A DNA stretch of 64,000 bases from Leptospira terpstrae serovar Hualin str. LT 11-33 = ATCC 700639 (lineage in GTDB: Bacteria > Spirochaetota > Leptospiria > Leptospirales > Leptospiraceae): the NCBI RefSeq assembly GCF_000332495.1, contig NZ_AOGW02000004.1:36000-99999 (forward strand), in the 5' to 3' direction. The notes beneath the pieces were generated by a model, which saw only the letters and a program-made list of their open reading frames with translations, was not told where the DNA came from and did not search any database. Below are positions 18,499 to 27,777 of this stretch, one piece after another. Made by a program: the position numbers and the translations under genes. The stretch's first letter is position 1. Each line of letters begins with the position of its first letter.

Positions 18499-20616
18499 AT
18501 GACCTCTGCGACAGAAACAAAACGCGACCCTAAATTGGACAGAATCCGTAACATCGGAATCTCTGCACACATTGACTCTGGAAAGACAACTCTTACCGAA
18601 CGTATTTTATTTTATACGAACAAAATCCATGCCATCCACGAAGTTCGTGGAAAAGACGGTGTGGGTGCTACCATGGACAGTATGGATCTCGAGAGAGAAA
18701 GAGGGATCACAATCCAATCAGCAGCAACTTATGCTACCTGGAAAGACATCTCTATCAACATCATCGATACTCCGGGCCACGTTGACTTTACAATCGAAGT
18801 AGAACGTTCCCTTCGTGTCCTTGACTCTGCGATTATGGTTCTTTGTGGAGTTGCGGGTGTTCAGTCGCAATCCATCACTGTAGACCGTCAGATGAAACGT
18901 TACAATGTTCCACGTGTTGCTTTTATTAATAAACTAGACCGTACAGGTGCTAACCCTTGGAGAGTGATCGAACAACTTCGTGAAAAACTCCATTTGAATG
19001 CACATGCTGTGCAACTTCCAATCGGTTTGGAAAATGATCTGAAAGGGATTGTTGACCTTGTCGAAATGAAAGCTTATTACTTTGAAGGTCCAAACGGTCA
19101 AGATATCAAAATCACTGATATCCCTGATGAATTAAAAGACCAAGCGAACGAAAAACGTGAAGCTCTTCTTGATGCAGTATCTCTTTTCAGTGATGAACTC
19201 ACAGAAGAGTTGTTAGAAGGAACTCCTTCGGAAGCACGAGTGAAAGAAGCGATTCGTCGCGGTGTTCTTGCTCTTAAATTTGTTCCAGTATTTATGGGTT
19301 CTGCCTTCAAAAACAAAGGGGTTCAAAGACTTCTTGATGGAGTTGCGGATTACCTTGCATCTCCTTATGATGTTGATAACAAAGCAAAAGAAATCGGAAA
19401 CGAAGAAAACGAATTCAGCTTAGAATCAGATCCAGAAAAACCATTAGTTTGTCTCGCATTCAAACTTGAAGACGGTCGATATGGTCAGTTAACTTATGTT
19501 CGCGTTTACCAAGGTAGACTCGAAAAAGGTATGACCATCTACAATTCTTCTAACAACAAACGCCATAACATTGGACGTCTTGTTCGTATGCACTCAAACG
19601 ATATGGAAGATATTGCGAAAGCAGAAGCAGGAGATATCGTAGCTCTATTCGGTATTGATTGTGCTTCCGGAGATACGTTCACTGATGGAAAAGCAAAAGT
19701 GACTATGGAGTCCATGTTTGTTCCAAATCCCGTGATCTCTCTTACTATCGAATGTAAAGAATCAAAACAACTTCCAAACCTTGCGAAAGCTCTCAACCGT
19801 TTCACTAAGGAAGACCCAACCTTCCAAACAGAAATAGATAAAGAGTCCGGTCAAACCATCATCAAAGGGATGGGGGAACTTCACTTAGAAGTATACATCG
19901 AACGTATGAAACGTGAATACGGTGTAGATCTTGTGACTGGAGCACCGCAAGTTGCGTATCGTGAAACCATTACTAAATCCGCTGAATTTGATTATACCCA
20001 CAAAAAACAAACAGGTGGTCAAGGTCAGTTCTCTCGTGTGGCTGGTTTTATCGAACCAATCCCACAAGAAGAAGGAAAGAATTACGAATTCGTAGATAAA
20101 ATCGTAGGTGGATCCATCCCTCGCGAATACATCGGATCTTGTGATAAGGGTTTTCGTTCTTGTTTAGAAAGAGGATCTCTCATTGGATTCCCTATCATTG
20201 GAGTTCGTTGTGTCATCAATGACGGTGCTTACCATGATGTGGATTCATCAGATATGGCCTTCCAAATTGGTGCTCGTTATGGTTTCCGCCAAGGATTCTC
20301 AAAAGCAGCTCCTATCATTCTCGAACCAATCATGAGAGTGGAAGTAGAAGGTCCTACGGAGTTCCAAGGAGCCATCCTTGCCTCAGTAAACCAAAGACGT
20401 GGTATGATCTTAAACACAACTGAAGAAAACGGTTATGCAAAGATCGAAGCAGAAGTTCCTCTTGCTGACATGTTTGGTTACTCGACGGTCCTTCGTTCCT
20501 CTACACAAGGAAAAGCTGAGTTTGCTATGGAATTCTCCAAGTATGCTCCTGTTCCAAGAAACGTAGCAGACGAACTGATGAAAAAATACAAAGTCAACAA
20601 GACAGAAGAAGAATAA
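18499..20616 (+). CDS. fusA: Elongation factor G, spirochaete/mitochondrial-like type
   Basis: A 705-residue translational GTPase that drives ribosomal translocation. The P-loop AHIDSGKTT is at residues 23-31, DTPGHVDF (G3) near residue 92 and NKLD (G4) near residue 145, followed by the normal domains II-V. The switch region reads [18 protein letters not shown] before the RERGITIQ sequence. I recall this VRGKDGVGA form from Borrelia and mitochondrial EF-G1, so it fits the spd/mtEFG1 group, but that is recall and not an alignment. It is transcribed alone, not next to rpsL/rpsG and tuf, and ends in its own terminator. GAGG lies five bases before ATG. Confidence 0.95.
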   Translation: MTSATETKRDPKLDRIRNIGISAHIDSGKTTLTERILFYTNKIHAIHEVRGKDGVGATMDSMDLERERGITIQSAATYATWKDISINIIDTPGHVDFTIEVERSLRVLDSAIMVLCGVAGVQSQSITVDRQMKRYNVPRVAFINKLDRTGANPWRVIEQLREKLHLNAHAVQLPIGLENDLKGIVDLVEMKAYYFEGPNGQDIKITDIPDELKDQANEKREALLDAVSLFSDELTEELLEGTPSEARVKEAIRRGVLALKFVPVFMGSAFKNKGVQRLLDGVADYLASPYDVDNKAKEIGNEENEFSLESDPEKPLVCLAFKLEDGRYGQLTYVRVYQGRLEKGMTIYNSSNNKRHNIGRLVRMHSNDMEDIAKAEAGDIVALFGIDCASGDTFTDGKAKVTMESMFVPNPVISLTIECKESKQLPNLAKALNRFTKEDPTFQTEIDKESGQTIIKGMGELHLEVYIERMKREYGVDLVTGAPQVAYRETITKSAEFDYTHKKQTGGQGQFSRVAGFIEPIPQEEGKNYEFVDKIVGGSIPREYIGSCDKGFRSCLERGSLIGFPIIGVRCVINDGAYHDVDSSDMAFQIGARYGFRQGFSKAAPIILEPIMRVEVEGPTEFQGAILASVNQRRGMILNTTEENGYAKIEAEVPLADMFGYSTVLRSSTQGKAEFAMEFSKYAPVPRNVADELMKKYKVNKTEEE

Positions 20617-20646
20617 TCATTCTTCTTCCAGTCAGTTCGATTTAGG

Positions 20647-20672
20647 AAAAGGCGGGTTCTCCCGCCTTTTTT
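20647..20672 (+). terminator. Rho-independent terminator after fusA
   Basis: AAAAGGCGGG and CCCGCCTTTT form a 10-bp stem (20647-20656 with 20661-20670) around a TTCT loop, followed by more T. It begins 31 bases after the fusA stop codon. Confidence 0.9.
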
Positions 20673-20719
20673 ATTGCCCTCTCTCTGCCAGGTGTCGATA
20701 CATTTAGAAGGGATACCGG

Positions 20720-21358
20720 ATGTACAGATTGCAATTCATTCTAATTTTTTTGGGTTACTTTCTCCTATTCCCTATTTTCTCAAAACAAACCTCAAAAACA
20801 GAAGTTCCTTCCTCTTACCGAGTGACCAAAGGAGATTCCTGGTTTGGAATTGCAAAAAAATTCAAAATTTCACCTGAAACCTTAGCCAAGTTAAATGGCC
20901 GAACCACAAAAGAAAATTTATACGAAAGAGAAGTTTTACGAATTCCCAAAGGGGAAGAAAAAGTTTCTGTTTCCGCTGAATCCGTTTTGAAAGAAATACC
21001 AACTTATCCTTTGGTCCAAAGAGAAAAGGTGGTTAAAAAATTTTCTGAGCTCACTTATGATCCACATAAAGGAATTCAATTCCAACGTGGTGTATCTTCA
21101 CTCGTTCGTGCAAGTCTTCCCGGCAAAGTGGTGCATGTGGATTATATGGATGGGTATGATAACTTTGTGATTTTAGAACACCAGAACGGATTATATTCTG
21201 TCTATGGGAACTTGGAAAGAATCCAAGTCACAGAAGGCCAACAGGTAAAACCCAAAGACCGCTTGGGAATTTTAGTAAAAGACAAGGGTCTCTACTTCCA
21301 AATGAACAGGCAAAAACTCAGCTTAAATCCAGAAAAAATCTTGGAGAGGGGCATCTAA
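20720..21358 (+). CDS. LysM protein with a degenerate LytM/M23 domain
   Basis: 212 residues. A signal peptide or anchor (residues 1-22) precedes a LysM domain (YRVTKGDSWFGIAKKFKI, residues 33-78), which binds peptidoglycan. The C-terminal 90 residues follow the M23 fold (VILEHQNGLYSVYGNLERI) but lack the zinc ligands: there is no HxxxD at the start, and the final HxHFE is replaced by LYFQMNRQ. It should therefore be catalytically dead, like the NlpD/EnvC activators of cell-wall amidases. That role is inferred from those families. The stop shares a base with the next gene (TAATG), so the amidohydrolase is cotranscribed. Confidence 0.8.
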   Translation: MYRLQFILIFLGYFLLFPIFSKQTSKTEVPSSYRVTKGDSWFGIAKKFKISPETLAKLNGRTTKENLYEREVLRIPKGEEKVSVSAESVLKEIPTYPLVQREKVVKKFSELTYDPHKGIQFQRGVSSLVRASLPGKVVHVDYMDGYDNFVILEHQNGLYSVYGNLERIQVTEGQQVKPKDRLGILVKDKGLYFQMNRQKLSLNPEKILERGI

Positions 21359-22587
21359 TGGTAAACTCCATCCTCTTCCAATCTGGTACCGTCTATCGGA
21401 ATGGAAAATTAGAAACAAAAGACCTGCTCGTTGATGGCGAAAAAATTTCCGCTATCGAAGAAAACATACCAACTAACGGAAATGCGGTGACAATTTCCTT
21501 AAAAGGAAAAAAACTGTATCCCGGATTTATCAATTCCCATGACCACTTACTTGCAAGTTATCTTCCAAAAGTGGGAGGTACAGAAAAACACCAGTCTTGG
21601 TTGTCTTATGACAATCTCTACAAAAGTTCAGGAGTTTTTGCAGAACGCCAACAAGTAGATCCAGAAATCTTATATTATCTTGGAGCTTATAAAAATCTTT
21701 TTGCGGGTGTCACCACTGTATTTGATCATATTCCCCATCATGTACAAAATTCGTTCCGAGGAATTTTACCAGTAAAACTGATTTCCGAATATACTCTCGC
21801 ACACTCTGTGGGAAATTATAGTTTGGGTTGGGGTGAGGGAGTGGCTTTAGAATACCGAATGGCAGAACATGCGGGACTTCCTTTTGTGACTCATCTTGCA
21901 GAAGGAATTGACGATGATTCCAAACAATCACTTCGGCTTTTAGAAAAAATGGATGCTTTAGGCGAACACTCTGTACTTGTACATTGTTTGCCTTTTGGAC
22001 AAAAAGAAGTCGAAAAAATTTTGGAAAAGGGAGCGTCTGTCGTTTGGTGCCCTACTTCTAACCTTCATATCTTTGGTAAAACAACCAATATCAAACTCTT
22101 TTTGGATATGGGAGTTAATGTATGTTTGGGGACAGATTATTCACCCAGCGGATCTTTACATTTACTGGAAGAATTAAAAACAGCTAAATCTATCTACTTC
22201 GGTTTGTATGGGGAAGAGTTAGAAGAATCAACTCTTTTGAAAATGGTCACAGAAAATCCAAGAAAAGCATTTAGATTAGGAAATCCTAATGCATTGATGC
22301 CAGGTCTTTCTGCAGATTTACTTATAGTAAACGACGATAAAAATACAAAAGATATCAATGTATCAGATCTTTCCTGGAAACACATTGATTTAGTTGTGAT
22401 TGATGGGTATCCAATTTATGGGTCATTAGAATACAAGTCACTCTTTGTTCATTTCGGTTTAGAAACAGAAGAATTTTCCATTGAAGGTAAAACCAAGTTG
22501 GTTGCTGGTTCACCAAAAAAACTCTTGAAACAAGTTTCTGACAGTGTCGGTTACAAAAAGAGTTTGGCTTTTTTACCTAATTTTTGA
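21358..22587 (+). CDS. Amidohydrolase-family metal-dependent hydrolase
   Basis: 409 residues of the cytosine deaminase/chlorohydrolase-like branch. The metal site is HDH in NSHDHLLASYL near residue 61, THLAEG with the third histidine near residue 181, VHCLPFG with the fourth near residue 208, and GTDYSPSG with the aspartate near residue 260. The first motif is HDH rather than the more usual HxHxx form with small residues, but the metal ligands are all there. The substrate cannot be told; family members deaminate nucleobases, guanine or thiomethyl-adenosine, among others. Translation is coupled to the LysM gene upstream. Confidence 0.82.
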   Translation: MVNSILFQSGTVYRNGKLETKDLLVDGEKISAIEENIPTNGNAVTISLKGKKLYPGFINSHDHLLASYLPKVGGTEKHQSWLSYDNLYKSSGVFAERQQVDPEILYYLGAYKNLFAGVTTVFDHIPHHVQNSFRGILPVKLISEYTLAHSVGNYSLGWGEGVALEYRMAEHAGLPFVTHLAEGIDDDSKQSLRLLEKMDALGEHSVLVHCLPFGQKEVEKILEKGASVVWCPTSNLHIFGKTTNIKLFLDMGVNVCLGTDYSPSGSLHLLEELKTAKSIYFGLYGEELEESTLLKMVTENPRKAFRLGNPNALMPGLSADLLIVNDDKNTKDINVSDLSWKHIDLVVIDGYPIYGSLEYKSLFVHFGLETEEFSIEGKTKLVAGSPKKLLKQVSDSVGYKKSLAFLPNF

Positions 22588-22612
22588 AAATGAAGCGCAA
22601 GCGAGGCATGAG

Positions 22613-23665
22613 TTGTCAGGTCCCATAGTACGTAATTACAAAGGAGGTTCCATCGTCTACTTCGAGAAAGACAAGGCGGAGGATATCTTTGTACTACAAA
22701 AAGGTCGTGTTGTACTAACTTACACGAATATCAACGGTGTGGAGCTGAAAGAGGATGTAAAACTCGGTGAGTTTTTCGGAGTTAAGAGTGCCATCGGTCG
22801 TTACCCCAGAGAGGAAACGGCACAAGTCATTGGAGCCGCTACAGTTCTTGTCTTCAAAGTCCCCGAATTCGAGAAATTTGTATCAGACAAAACCCATTTA
22901 ATCATCAAAATGCTAAAGGTGTTCTCAAGCCAACTCCGGCAAGTCCACCGCCAAGTTAGGGAAATCCTCGGACAAGGGGAAGCAAAGAACCCTGCATTCG
23001 AACTAATGAACGTGGCCGAAGTTTTTTATAAAAATGGGAACTTTGAACATGCGGCTTACGCTTTTGAGAAGTATTTACAACACTACCCGGACGGAATGTA
23101 CGTAGACAGAGCCAGACAACTTGTGGATTTAGCTCGCAAAAAAACTCCCTTCCCGCTCACCATACAAGAGTTAGTGTATAAACCGGAGCCTGGGGCACAA
23201 TCTGGTAAACTGCAAGAGATGTTAAAAACGATGGCAGTTCCAACGCAAAACTCCACCTCAAGCGTAGATCCAAACTCCATCCTTTCCCAATACGACAAAG
23301 CATCTACTTTAATGAATGCAGGAAAGTATGCAGACGCAATCGACCTGTTTAAACTCGTTTCAGAAAGAACAGATTCTGTTACCCAAGAAGAGGAACAATT
23401 TGTCGAAAATTCTTTATTTTATATGGGTAAGTCAAGTTTCAAAGCAAAAGACTATCCTAGTGCCATAACACATTTCTCTAATTTTATTAAAAAATATCCC
23501 AAAGGTCTTTTGCTCAAAGAAAATTTGTATCACCTAGCACTTGCTACAGAAGCATCCGGTGATAAAGAAAAATCCAAACAATTATTCCAAAAGGTTACTC
23601 AAATGCCACCTTTGGATGATAGTATCTCTGAAGATGCTAAATCCAAACTCAAAGGAGGCAAATAG
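22613..23665 (+). CDS. Cyclic-nucleotide-binding protein with TPR repeats
   Basis: About 350 residues from TTG 22613, which has AGG six bases before it; a longer frame from GTG 22544 would overlap the preceding gene by 44 bases. Residues about 5-110 form a cNMP-binding beta-roll ([23 protein letters not shown] at the start). The rest is TPR-like: [23 protein letters not shown], then [18 protein letters not shown] and a last repeat ending [13 protein letters not shown]. There is no DNA-binding motif, so it is an adaptor or sensor and not a Crp-type regulator. The stop shares one base with the next gene, a second cNMP-binding protein, hence the pair is one unit. Confidence 0.82.
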   Translation: MSGPIVRNYKGGSIVYFEKDKAEDIFVLQKGRVVLTYTNINGVELKEDVKLGEFFGVKSAIGRYPREETAQVIGAATVLVFKVPEFEKFVSDKTHLIIKMLKVFSSQLRQVHRQVREILGQGEAKNPAFELMNVAEVFYKNGNFEHAAYAFEKYLQHYPDGMYVDRARQLVDLARKKTPFPLTIQELVYKPEPGAQSGKLQEMLKTMAVPTQNSTSSVDPNSILSQYDKASTLMNAGKYADAIDLFKLVSERTDSVTQEEEQFVENSLFYMGKSSFKAKDYPSAITHFSNFIKKYPKGLLLKENLYHLALATEASGDKEKSKQLFQKVTQMPPLDDSISEDAKSKLKGGK

Positions 23666-24309
23666 TGAACGACCAAATGTTGGAAGCCATGTTTGGAAAG
23701 TTTGGAAAAGTATTCCAGCCAAACGAAGTATTGTTTTGTGAATATGAGCCAGGAAACGACTTTTACCTAATCAAAGAAGGGAAAGTCAAAATTACAAAAA
23801 CCATTGGAACAAGTATCAAAACCTTAGATGTTTTAGAATCGGGTGATATCTTGGGAGAAATGGCAATTTTAGAAGAACAACCACGTTCTGCCACAGCCAT
23901 TGCTGTCACGGAAGTGAAAGCACTCAATTTTAACCGCGCCAATTTTGAAATGCTTATGACCAAAAACCCGGCATTAGCAATGAAACTCCTTCATATTTTT
24001 TCCTTTCGTATTTATGACCAAAAACGACGCTTGATGATCCTACTTATGGATGATATTATTGGTAAAGTTTGCGACGTCTTTGTTATGTTATACGAAAAAC
24101 AGTATAACAACGATGTATATAATGAAATTATCCTTTCTGCTACTGTAGACGACATTGCCAATTGGTGCGCCCAACCTGTGGGAGAAGTCCAAAAGGTGCT
24201 AATGCAGTATGTAAAAACAGGGAAACTTGATCTCTATCCGGATAAAATTGTTATTCACAATATCTCCGATTTCCAAAGGATAGTGAATCAGAAACGTAAA
24301 CCAACGTAA
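23665..24309 (+). CDS. Crp/Fnr-family transcriptional regulator
   Basis: 214 residues from a GTG start that has GGAGG six bases upstream; an ATG at 23677 is worse placed. Residues about 10-120 are the cNMP-binding domain ([39 protein letters not shown], the phosphate-binding cassette with the conserved R). The dimer helix follows, and residues 145-205 hold a divergent winged helix ([21 protein letters not shown]). The E-x6-R-S-A cassette is complete, so binding of cAMP or cGMP is likely. A membrane adenylate cyclase lies 12 kb away at 35538-36905. The regulon is unknown. Confidence 0.85.
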   Translation: MNDQMLEAMFGKFGKVFQPNEVLFCEYEPGNDFYLIKEGKVKITKTIGTSIKTLDVLESGDILGEMAILEEQPRSATAIAVTEVKALNFNRANFEMLMTKNPALAMKLLHIFSFRIYDQKRRLMILLMDDIIGKVCDVFVMLYEKQYNNDVYNEIILSATVDDIANWCAQPVGEVQKVLMQYVKTGKLDLYPDKIVIHNISDFQRIVNQKRKPT

Positions 24310-24311
24310 AA

Positions 24312-24384
24312 GCTCCCATAGCTCAGGTGGATAGAGCACTAGTTTCCTAAACTGGGGACACAGGTTCGAATCCTGTTGGGGGCA
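24312..24384 (+). tRNA. tRNA-Arg (anticodon CCT)
   Basis: 73 bases that fold as a cloverleaf: acceptor GCTCCCA with TGGGGGC, D arm GCTC...GAGC, anticodon stem CTAGT/ACTGG around TTCCTAA (anticodon CCT, reading AGG), T arm ACAGG-TTCGAAT-CCTGT, discriminator A. The CCA is not encoded. It lies two bases after the Crp-like gene and only six bases before the prmC start, inside what looks like one transcript. Confidence 0.95.
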
Positions 24385-24390
24385 TAAGAT

Positions 24391-25275
24391 ATGGCGGAAC
24401 TACCAGGAACCCTACTTTATTATTTAAAACGGTCTACAGAATTTCTGGAGAAAAAGGAAATTCCAAACCCACGTGTGGACGCAGAATGGCTACTTTCGGA
24501 TCTACTCGGCCTTCCTCGAATCAAACTGTATGCACAGTTTGAGATGCCTCTCGGCCAAAAAGAAATTGATCTGTACAGAGAACGAATTCTCGAACGGAGC
24601 AAAAGAAAACCCGTTGCATACATCACTGGCAAAAAAGGATTTCATAAATTTGAATACCTAGTTTCTGAAGATGTCCTCATCCCAAGACCAGAAACAGAAG
24701 AACTTGTGGATTACCTCTGGAAAGCAAAAGAACAATTACCAAAAAACGAAAGCGGCGAAATCCAAATCTGGGATTTATGTTCTGGGAGTGGTTGCATTGG
24801 TTTAAGCCTTGCCCAACTTATAGAATCTAGTGTGGTGACTCTCTCTGATTTTTCAGAAAAAGCAATCGAAGTGAGTAAACAAAATGCAGAGAAATACAAC
24901 CTAACAGACAGAACACATTTTTTTGTTTCTGATTTGGATTTGTCTCTTCCTAAAGAATTACAATTTGATTTGATTGTTTCCAATCCCCCTTATATCCCGG
25001 AATCAGAAAAACCAGAGATTATGCCAGATGTTTTAGAGTATGAACCTCACTTGGCCCTCTTTGTGTCGGACTTTAAAGAATTCCACAAACGATTGTTAAC
25101 TGCAATGAAGTCTAAATTAAAACCTGGTGGTAAGTTGATGATGGAAACTCACCCTTTGTATATGGATAAGTTGGAATCACTGGCAGAGGAACTAGGGTTT
25201 CTTTCGCGTATGAGAATTTTAGACAGTTCCAAAAAGGAACGTTTCTTTTTTGCCGAAGCCCCTTCTCTGTCTTAA
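24391..25275 (+). CDS. prmC: Peptide chain release factor N5-glutamine methyltransferase
   Basis: 294 residues. It methylates the glutamine of the GGQ motif in RF1 and RF2. The N-terminal helical domain is followed by the SAM-binding motif DLCSGSGCIGLSLA near residue 128 and the catalytic SNPPYIPESE near residue 200, typical of PrmC rather than PrmB. Length is usual. The ATG is six bases from the 3' end of tRNA-Arg, so the GGGGG of the tRNA acceptor arm is the only purine-rich run in position to act as ribosome site. Converges on marR with 11 bases between. Confidence 0.92.
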   Translation: MAELPGTLLYYLKRSTEFLEKKEIPNPRVDAEWLLSDLLGLPRIKLYAQFEMPLGQKEIDLYRERILERSKRKPVAYITGKKGFHKFEYLVSEDVLIPRPETEELVDYLWKAKEQLPKNESGEIQIWDLCSGSGCIGLSLAQLIESSVVTLSDFSEKAIEVSKQNAEKYNLTDRTHFFVSDLDLSLPKELQFDLIVSNPPYIPESEKPEIMPDVLEYEPHLALFVSDFKEFHKRLLTAMKSKLKPGGKLMMETHPLYMDKLESLAEELGFLSRMRILDSSKKERFFFAEAPSLS

Positions 25276-25286
25276 AAATATATTTT

Positions 25287-25727
25287 TCATTGCCTAGCAA
25301 TTTGTACGGCTGACTGGATTTTAAAAAGAAGCAGGTATAAATCTTTTTCGTTCGTATCACTTAAATCCTTTCGGAACACCTCGTCTGCAGAGGCAATGAT
25401 GGGGAGACCTTTTTCCCAAATCTCTTTTCCTTTTTTGGTAAACCGCAAACGATACAACCGTTTGTCCGTTGCGGAAACTTCTCGTTTCACCCATGTTTTT
25501 TTGACCCAACCATCCACAAGCCGAGATATTGTCGTTTTGTCTTTTACGAGTCGGTCGCTTAAGTCCTTCTGGCTCATAGTTTCAGATTCTACCAAAGGAA
25601 GAAGCTGCATCCACTCATCAAACTGCATCCCGATTCCTTTTTTTGCAAATTCATACGCGAGATAGCGCCGCATTAGAAGCAGGGTTTCACTCATATAAAT
25701 TCCCAAATAGTTAGAGATTCCTTTCAC
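25287..25727 (-). CDS. MarR-family transcriptional regulator
   Basis: 146 residues with the MarR winged helix: LVESETMSQKDLSDRLVKDKTTISRLVDGW is the recognition part, and TDKRLYRLRFTKKGKEIW the wing. I use GTG 25727 because the N-terminal helix (YLGIYMSETLLLMRRYL) belongs to the fold; ATG 25694 has a better GGGA site but would cut that helix. Two palindromes at 25771-25810 lie 44 bases before its start, between it and the divergent hydrolase, so it probably represses both its own gene and the hydrolase. The ligand is unknown; phenolic compounds are common ligands in the family. Confidence 0.88.
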   Translation of the reverse strand: MKGISNYLGIYMSETLLLMRRYLAYEFAKKGIGMQFDEWMQLLPLVESETMSQKDLSDRLVKDKTTISRLVDGWVKKTWVKREVSATDKRLYRLRFTKKGKEIWEKGLPIIASADEVFRKDLSDTNEKDLYLLLFKIQSAVQIARQ

Positions 25728-25770
25728 AATTCCAGTTATCGCATTTTATTTGGATCCTTCAAGTCTTTTT

Positions 25771-25789
25771 TAGTTGCAAAAAGCAACTA
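25771..25789. promoter_or_regulatory. Operator palindrome 1, likely MarR site
   Basis: TAGTTGC-AAAAA-GCAACTA is a perfect 7-bp inverted repeat with a 5-base centre. It sits between divergent marR and hydrolase genes, 21 bases centre to centre from a second copy. Confidence 0.75.
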
Positions 25790-25791
25790 TA

Positions 25792-25810
25792 TAGTTGTAT
25801 TGTGCAACTA
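25792..25810. promoter_or_regulatory. Operator palindrome 2, likely MarR site
   Basis: TAGTTGT-ATTGT-GCAACTA repeats the first palindrome with one mismatch in the arms. The two copies lie on the same DNA face, about two helical turns apart. A possible + strand promoter (TTGCAA 25774, TATTGT 25798) would be covered by both. Confidence 0.7.
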
Positions 25811-25848
25811 AAGTAATTTCGATCCAAAATTTCCTGGAGGTGGAGAGT

Positions 25849-26706
25849 ATGAGTTGGACATACCAAACAATAGAAAGAGAGGGTTTTGCTCTCCAAGTGG
25901 CAAAAAATAGAACAGAAGGACCGCATCTATTTTGGATCGGCAGCTCTTTGTATTATCCTCGTGTGATCCCAAAACAAATGGCAGACCAATACCAAATCAC
26001 AATCGTCGACCAAAGAGGGTTTGCCAAACGAACCAAGTCGAAGCCTGACACAAAAGTTGATTATGATTTAGAAAAACTACTCGAGGATTTTGCTTTCATT
26101 CAATCAGAACTCAAAATCCCCACTTGTCCGGTGATTGGCCATTCGGGTCATGGGTATATGGCTCTAGCTTATGCGGCTAAATTTCCAAACAGGGTATCAA
26201 AACTTTGTATGGTTTCTACAGGGCCGAGTCATGGGAGTCATATGTTAGAGGCAGAGGATTACTTCCAAAAAAATGCATCTGACTTACGTAAGTCGGCGCA
26301 TACCGCAAACCAGATTCGGTTCCAAAAGAATATAGAAGAATCACCTGCAGATTTTTTTATTCATTTCTGTGTGAGCCAAGAAGCCAAAGGTTTTTACGAA
26401 ATTCCTTTTCCATCCCGTAAGTTTTGGGAAGGTATCCACACAAACAAATTAGGTTTTGATTATCTTTTTGGAGAAGTGTTTCGGGACATTGATGTTTCCG
26501 AATATTTAAATGAAGTTTCGGTTCCTGTATGGATCTCTATGGGAAAGGAAGACTTCCAAGTTGCACCTTATTACACTTGGGAATCGATATTAAAAAAGTT
26601 TCCCCAAGTAAAAATGACTGTGATCGAGAAAAGTAGCCACTTACCTTTTTTAGAAAGACCAGATGAATTTTTAAAACAGTTTAAAAACTGGTTGGACAGT
26701 AAGTAA
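25849..26706 (+). CDS. Alpha/beta-hydrolase fold protein
   Basis: 285 residues from ATG 25849, which has GGAGGTGGAG upstream; the frame is open to 25795 but that would run through the operators. The nucleophile elbow is GHSGHG near residue 100, a final catalytic histidine is in KSSHLPFLERPDEF near residue 263, and GKEDFQVAP gives a candidate acid at about residue 235. The catalytic triad is thus complete. It resembles proline iminopeptidase or haloalkane dehalogenase-like hydrolases, but the substrate is unknown. It is under the likely control of the divergent MarR protein and ends in its own terminator. Confidence 0.85.
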   Translation: MSWTYQTIEREGFALQVAKNRTEGPHLFWIGSSLYYPRVIPKQMADQYQITIVDQRGFAKRTKSKPDTKVDYDLEKLLEDFAFIQSELKIPTCPVIGHSGHGYMALAYAAKFPNRVSKLCMVSTGPSHGSHMLEAEDYFQKNASDLRKSAHTANQIRFQKNIEESPADFFIHFCVSQEAKGFYEIPFPSRKFWEGIHTNKLGFDYLFGEVFRDIDVSEYLNEVSVPVWISMGKEDFQVAPYYTWESILKKFPQVKMTVIEKSSHLPFLERPDEFLKQFKNWLDSK

Positions 26707-26710
26707 CAAA

Positions 26711-26743
26711 AAAACCCGCTCCCTTTCGGTAAGCGGGTCTTTT
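26711..26743. terminator. Bidirectional terminator between hydrolase and mdh
   Basis: ACCCGCT (26714-26720) pairs with AGCGGGT (26732-26738) around an 11-base loop, with A-rich sequence before and T-rich after. It stands between two genes that point at each other, so it may stop transcripts from both sides. Confidence 0.85.
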
Positions 26744-26764
26744 CCACAAATCATGTAGAGTGCA

Positions 26765-27748
26765 TTAACCAAGCATGTCTTTAACTTCGTTTCTTTCTTC
26801 TTTCAATTCGTTGTGAGTGATATCAAATTTTTCCTTACCAAAAGCATTGATTTCTAGACCGGTTACGATCTCTAATTTTTTGCCATCAGACTTAAGTGGG
26901 TATCCAAAGATAAGACCTTTGTCTACACCATACTCTCCATTCGAGTGGCAAGCAGCACTGAACCAGTCACCTGCTTTTGTAGGAGTCACAATGTTATGCA
27001 CTGTGTCGACAACTGCATTTGCTGCAGAAGCCGCAGAAGAAGCACCGCGAGCGGCAATGATGGCAGCTCCCCGTTTTTGTACGGTAGAGATAAAATCACC
27101 TTTCAACCAGTCATGGTCACTGATCACATCAGTAGCAATTTTTCCGTTGATTTTAGCATTGTAAAAGTCTGGGTATTGAGTGGCAGAGTGGTTTCCCCAA
27201 ATCGCAACATTGGAAACATCTTTTACAAGAACTCCCGCTTTTTGAGCCAATTGTGTTTTAGCACGGTTTTCATCAAGACCTGTCATCGCAAACCATCTGT
27301 CAGACGGAACACCTTTTGCATTGTTCATTGCAATGAGAGCATTTGTATTACAAGGGTTACCAACAACAAGAACTCTTACATCACTAGCAGCATTCTTTTC
27401 GATTGCTTTCCCTTGTGTTGTAAAAATCCCACCGTTGATTTTGAGTAGATCCCCTCTTTCCATTCCTGCTTTTCTAGGAACAGAACCAACAAGCAGAGCC
27501 CAGTTGATGTCACGGAACGCCTCATCAATGTTAGAAGAAACAGATACTTTTTCCAAAAGAGGAAATGCACAGTCGTCTAATTCCATAATGACACCTTTTG
27601 CAGCAGGAAGTGCTTGTTCCAGTTCTAACAATTGGAGTTCCACTGCAGTGTCAGGTCCAAACATTTGTCCTGAAGCGATACGAAATAGTAGTGCGTATCC
27701 GATTTGTCCGGCAGCACCAGTAACAGCAACTTTTACTTTTTTGCTCAT
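26765..27748 (-). CDS. mdh: Malate dehydrogenase
   Basis: 327 residues; interconverts malate and oxaloacetate with NAD in the citric acid cycle. The Rossmann motif [17 protein letters not shown] is at residues 10-26, the substrate arginines lie in [13 protein letters not shown] near residue 90 and in [12 protein letters not shown] near residue 157, and the catalytic histidine is in [12 protein letters not shown] near residue 188. This pattern belongs to the cytosolic-type MDH branch found in eukaryotes and many bacteria. AAGGA lies eight bases before the ATG. It is 29 bases downstream of the DsbA-like gene and may be cotranscribed. Confidence 0.95.
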   Translation of the reverse strand: MSKKVKVAVTGAAGQIGYALLFRIASGQMFGPDTAVELQLLELEQALPAAKGVIMELDDCAFPLLEKVSVSSNIDEAFRDINWALLVGSVPRKAGMERGDLLKINGGIFTTQGKAIEKNAASDVRVLVVGNPCNTNALIAMNNAKGVPSDRWFAMTGLDENRAKTQLAQKAGVLVKDVSNVAIWGNHSATQYPDFYNAKINGKIATDVISDHDWLKGDFISTVQKRGAAIIAARGASSAASAANAVVDTVHNIVTPTKAGDWFSAACHSNGEYGVDKGLIFGYPLKSDGKKLEIVTGLEINAFGKEKFDITHNELKEERNEVKDMLG

Positions 27749-27777
27749 ATAAATTTTCCTTTTTAGTTTATAATCTA

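Noticed and set aside
22544..22612. GTG start at 22544 for the TPR-linked cNMP protein
   Set aside because: It would overlap the amidohydrolase by 44 bases and has no ribosome site; TTG 22613 has AGG at good spacing.
25274..25287. AAAAATATATTTTT palindrome after prmC
   Set aside because: It is a low-complexity A/T palindrome with no G/C stem, so it is not a credible terminator.
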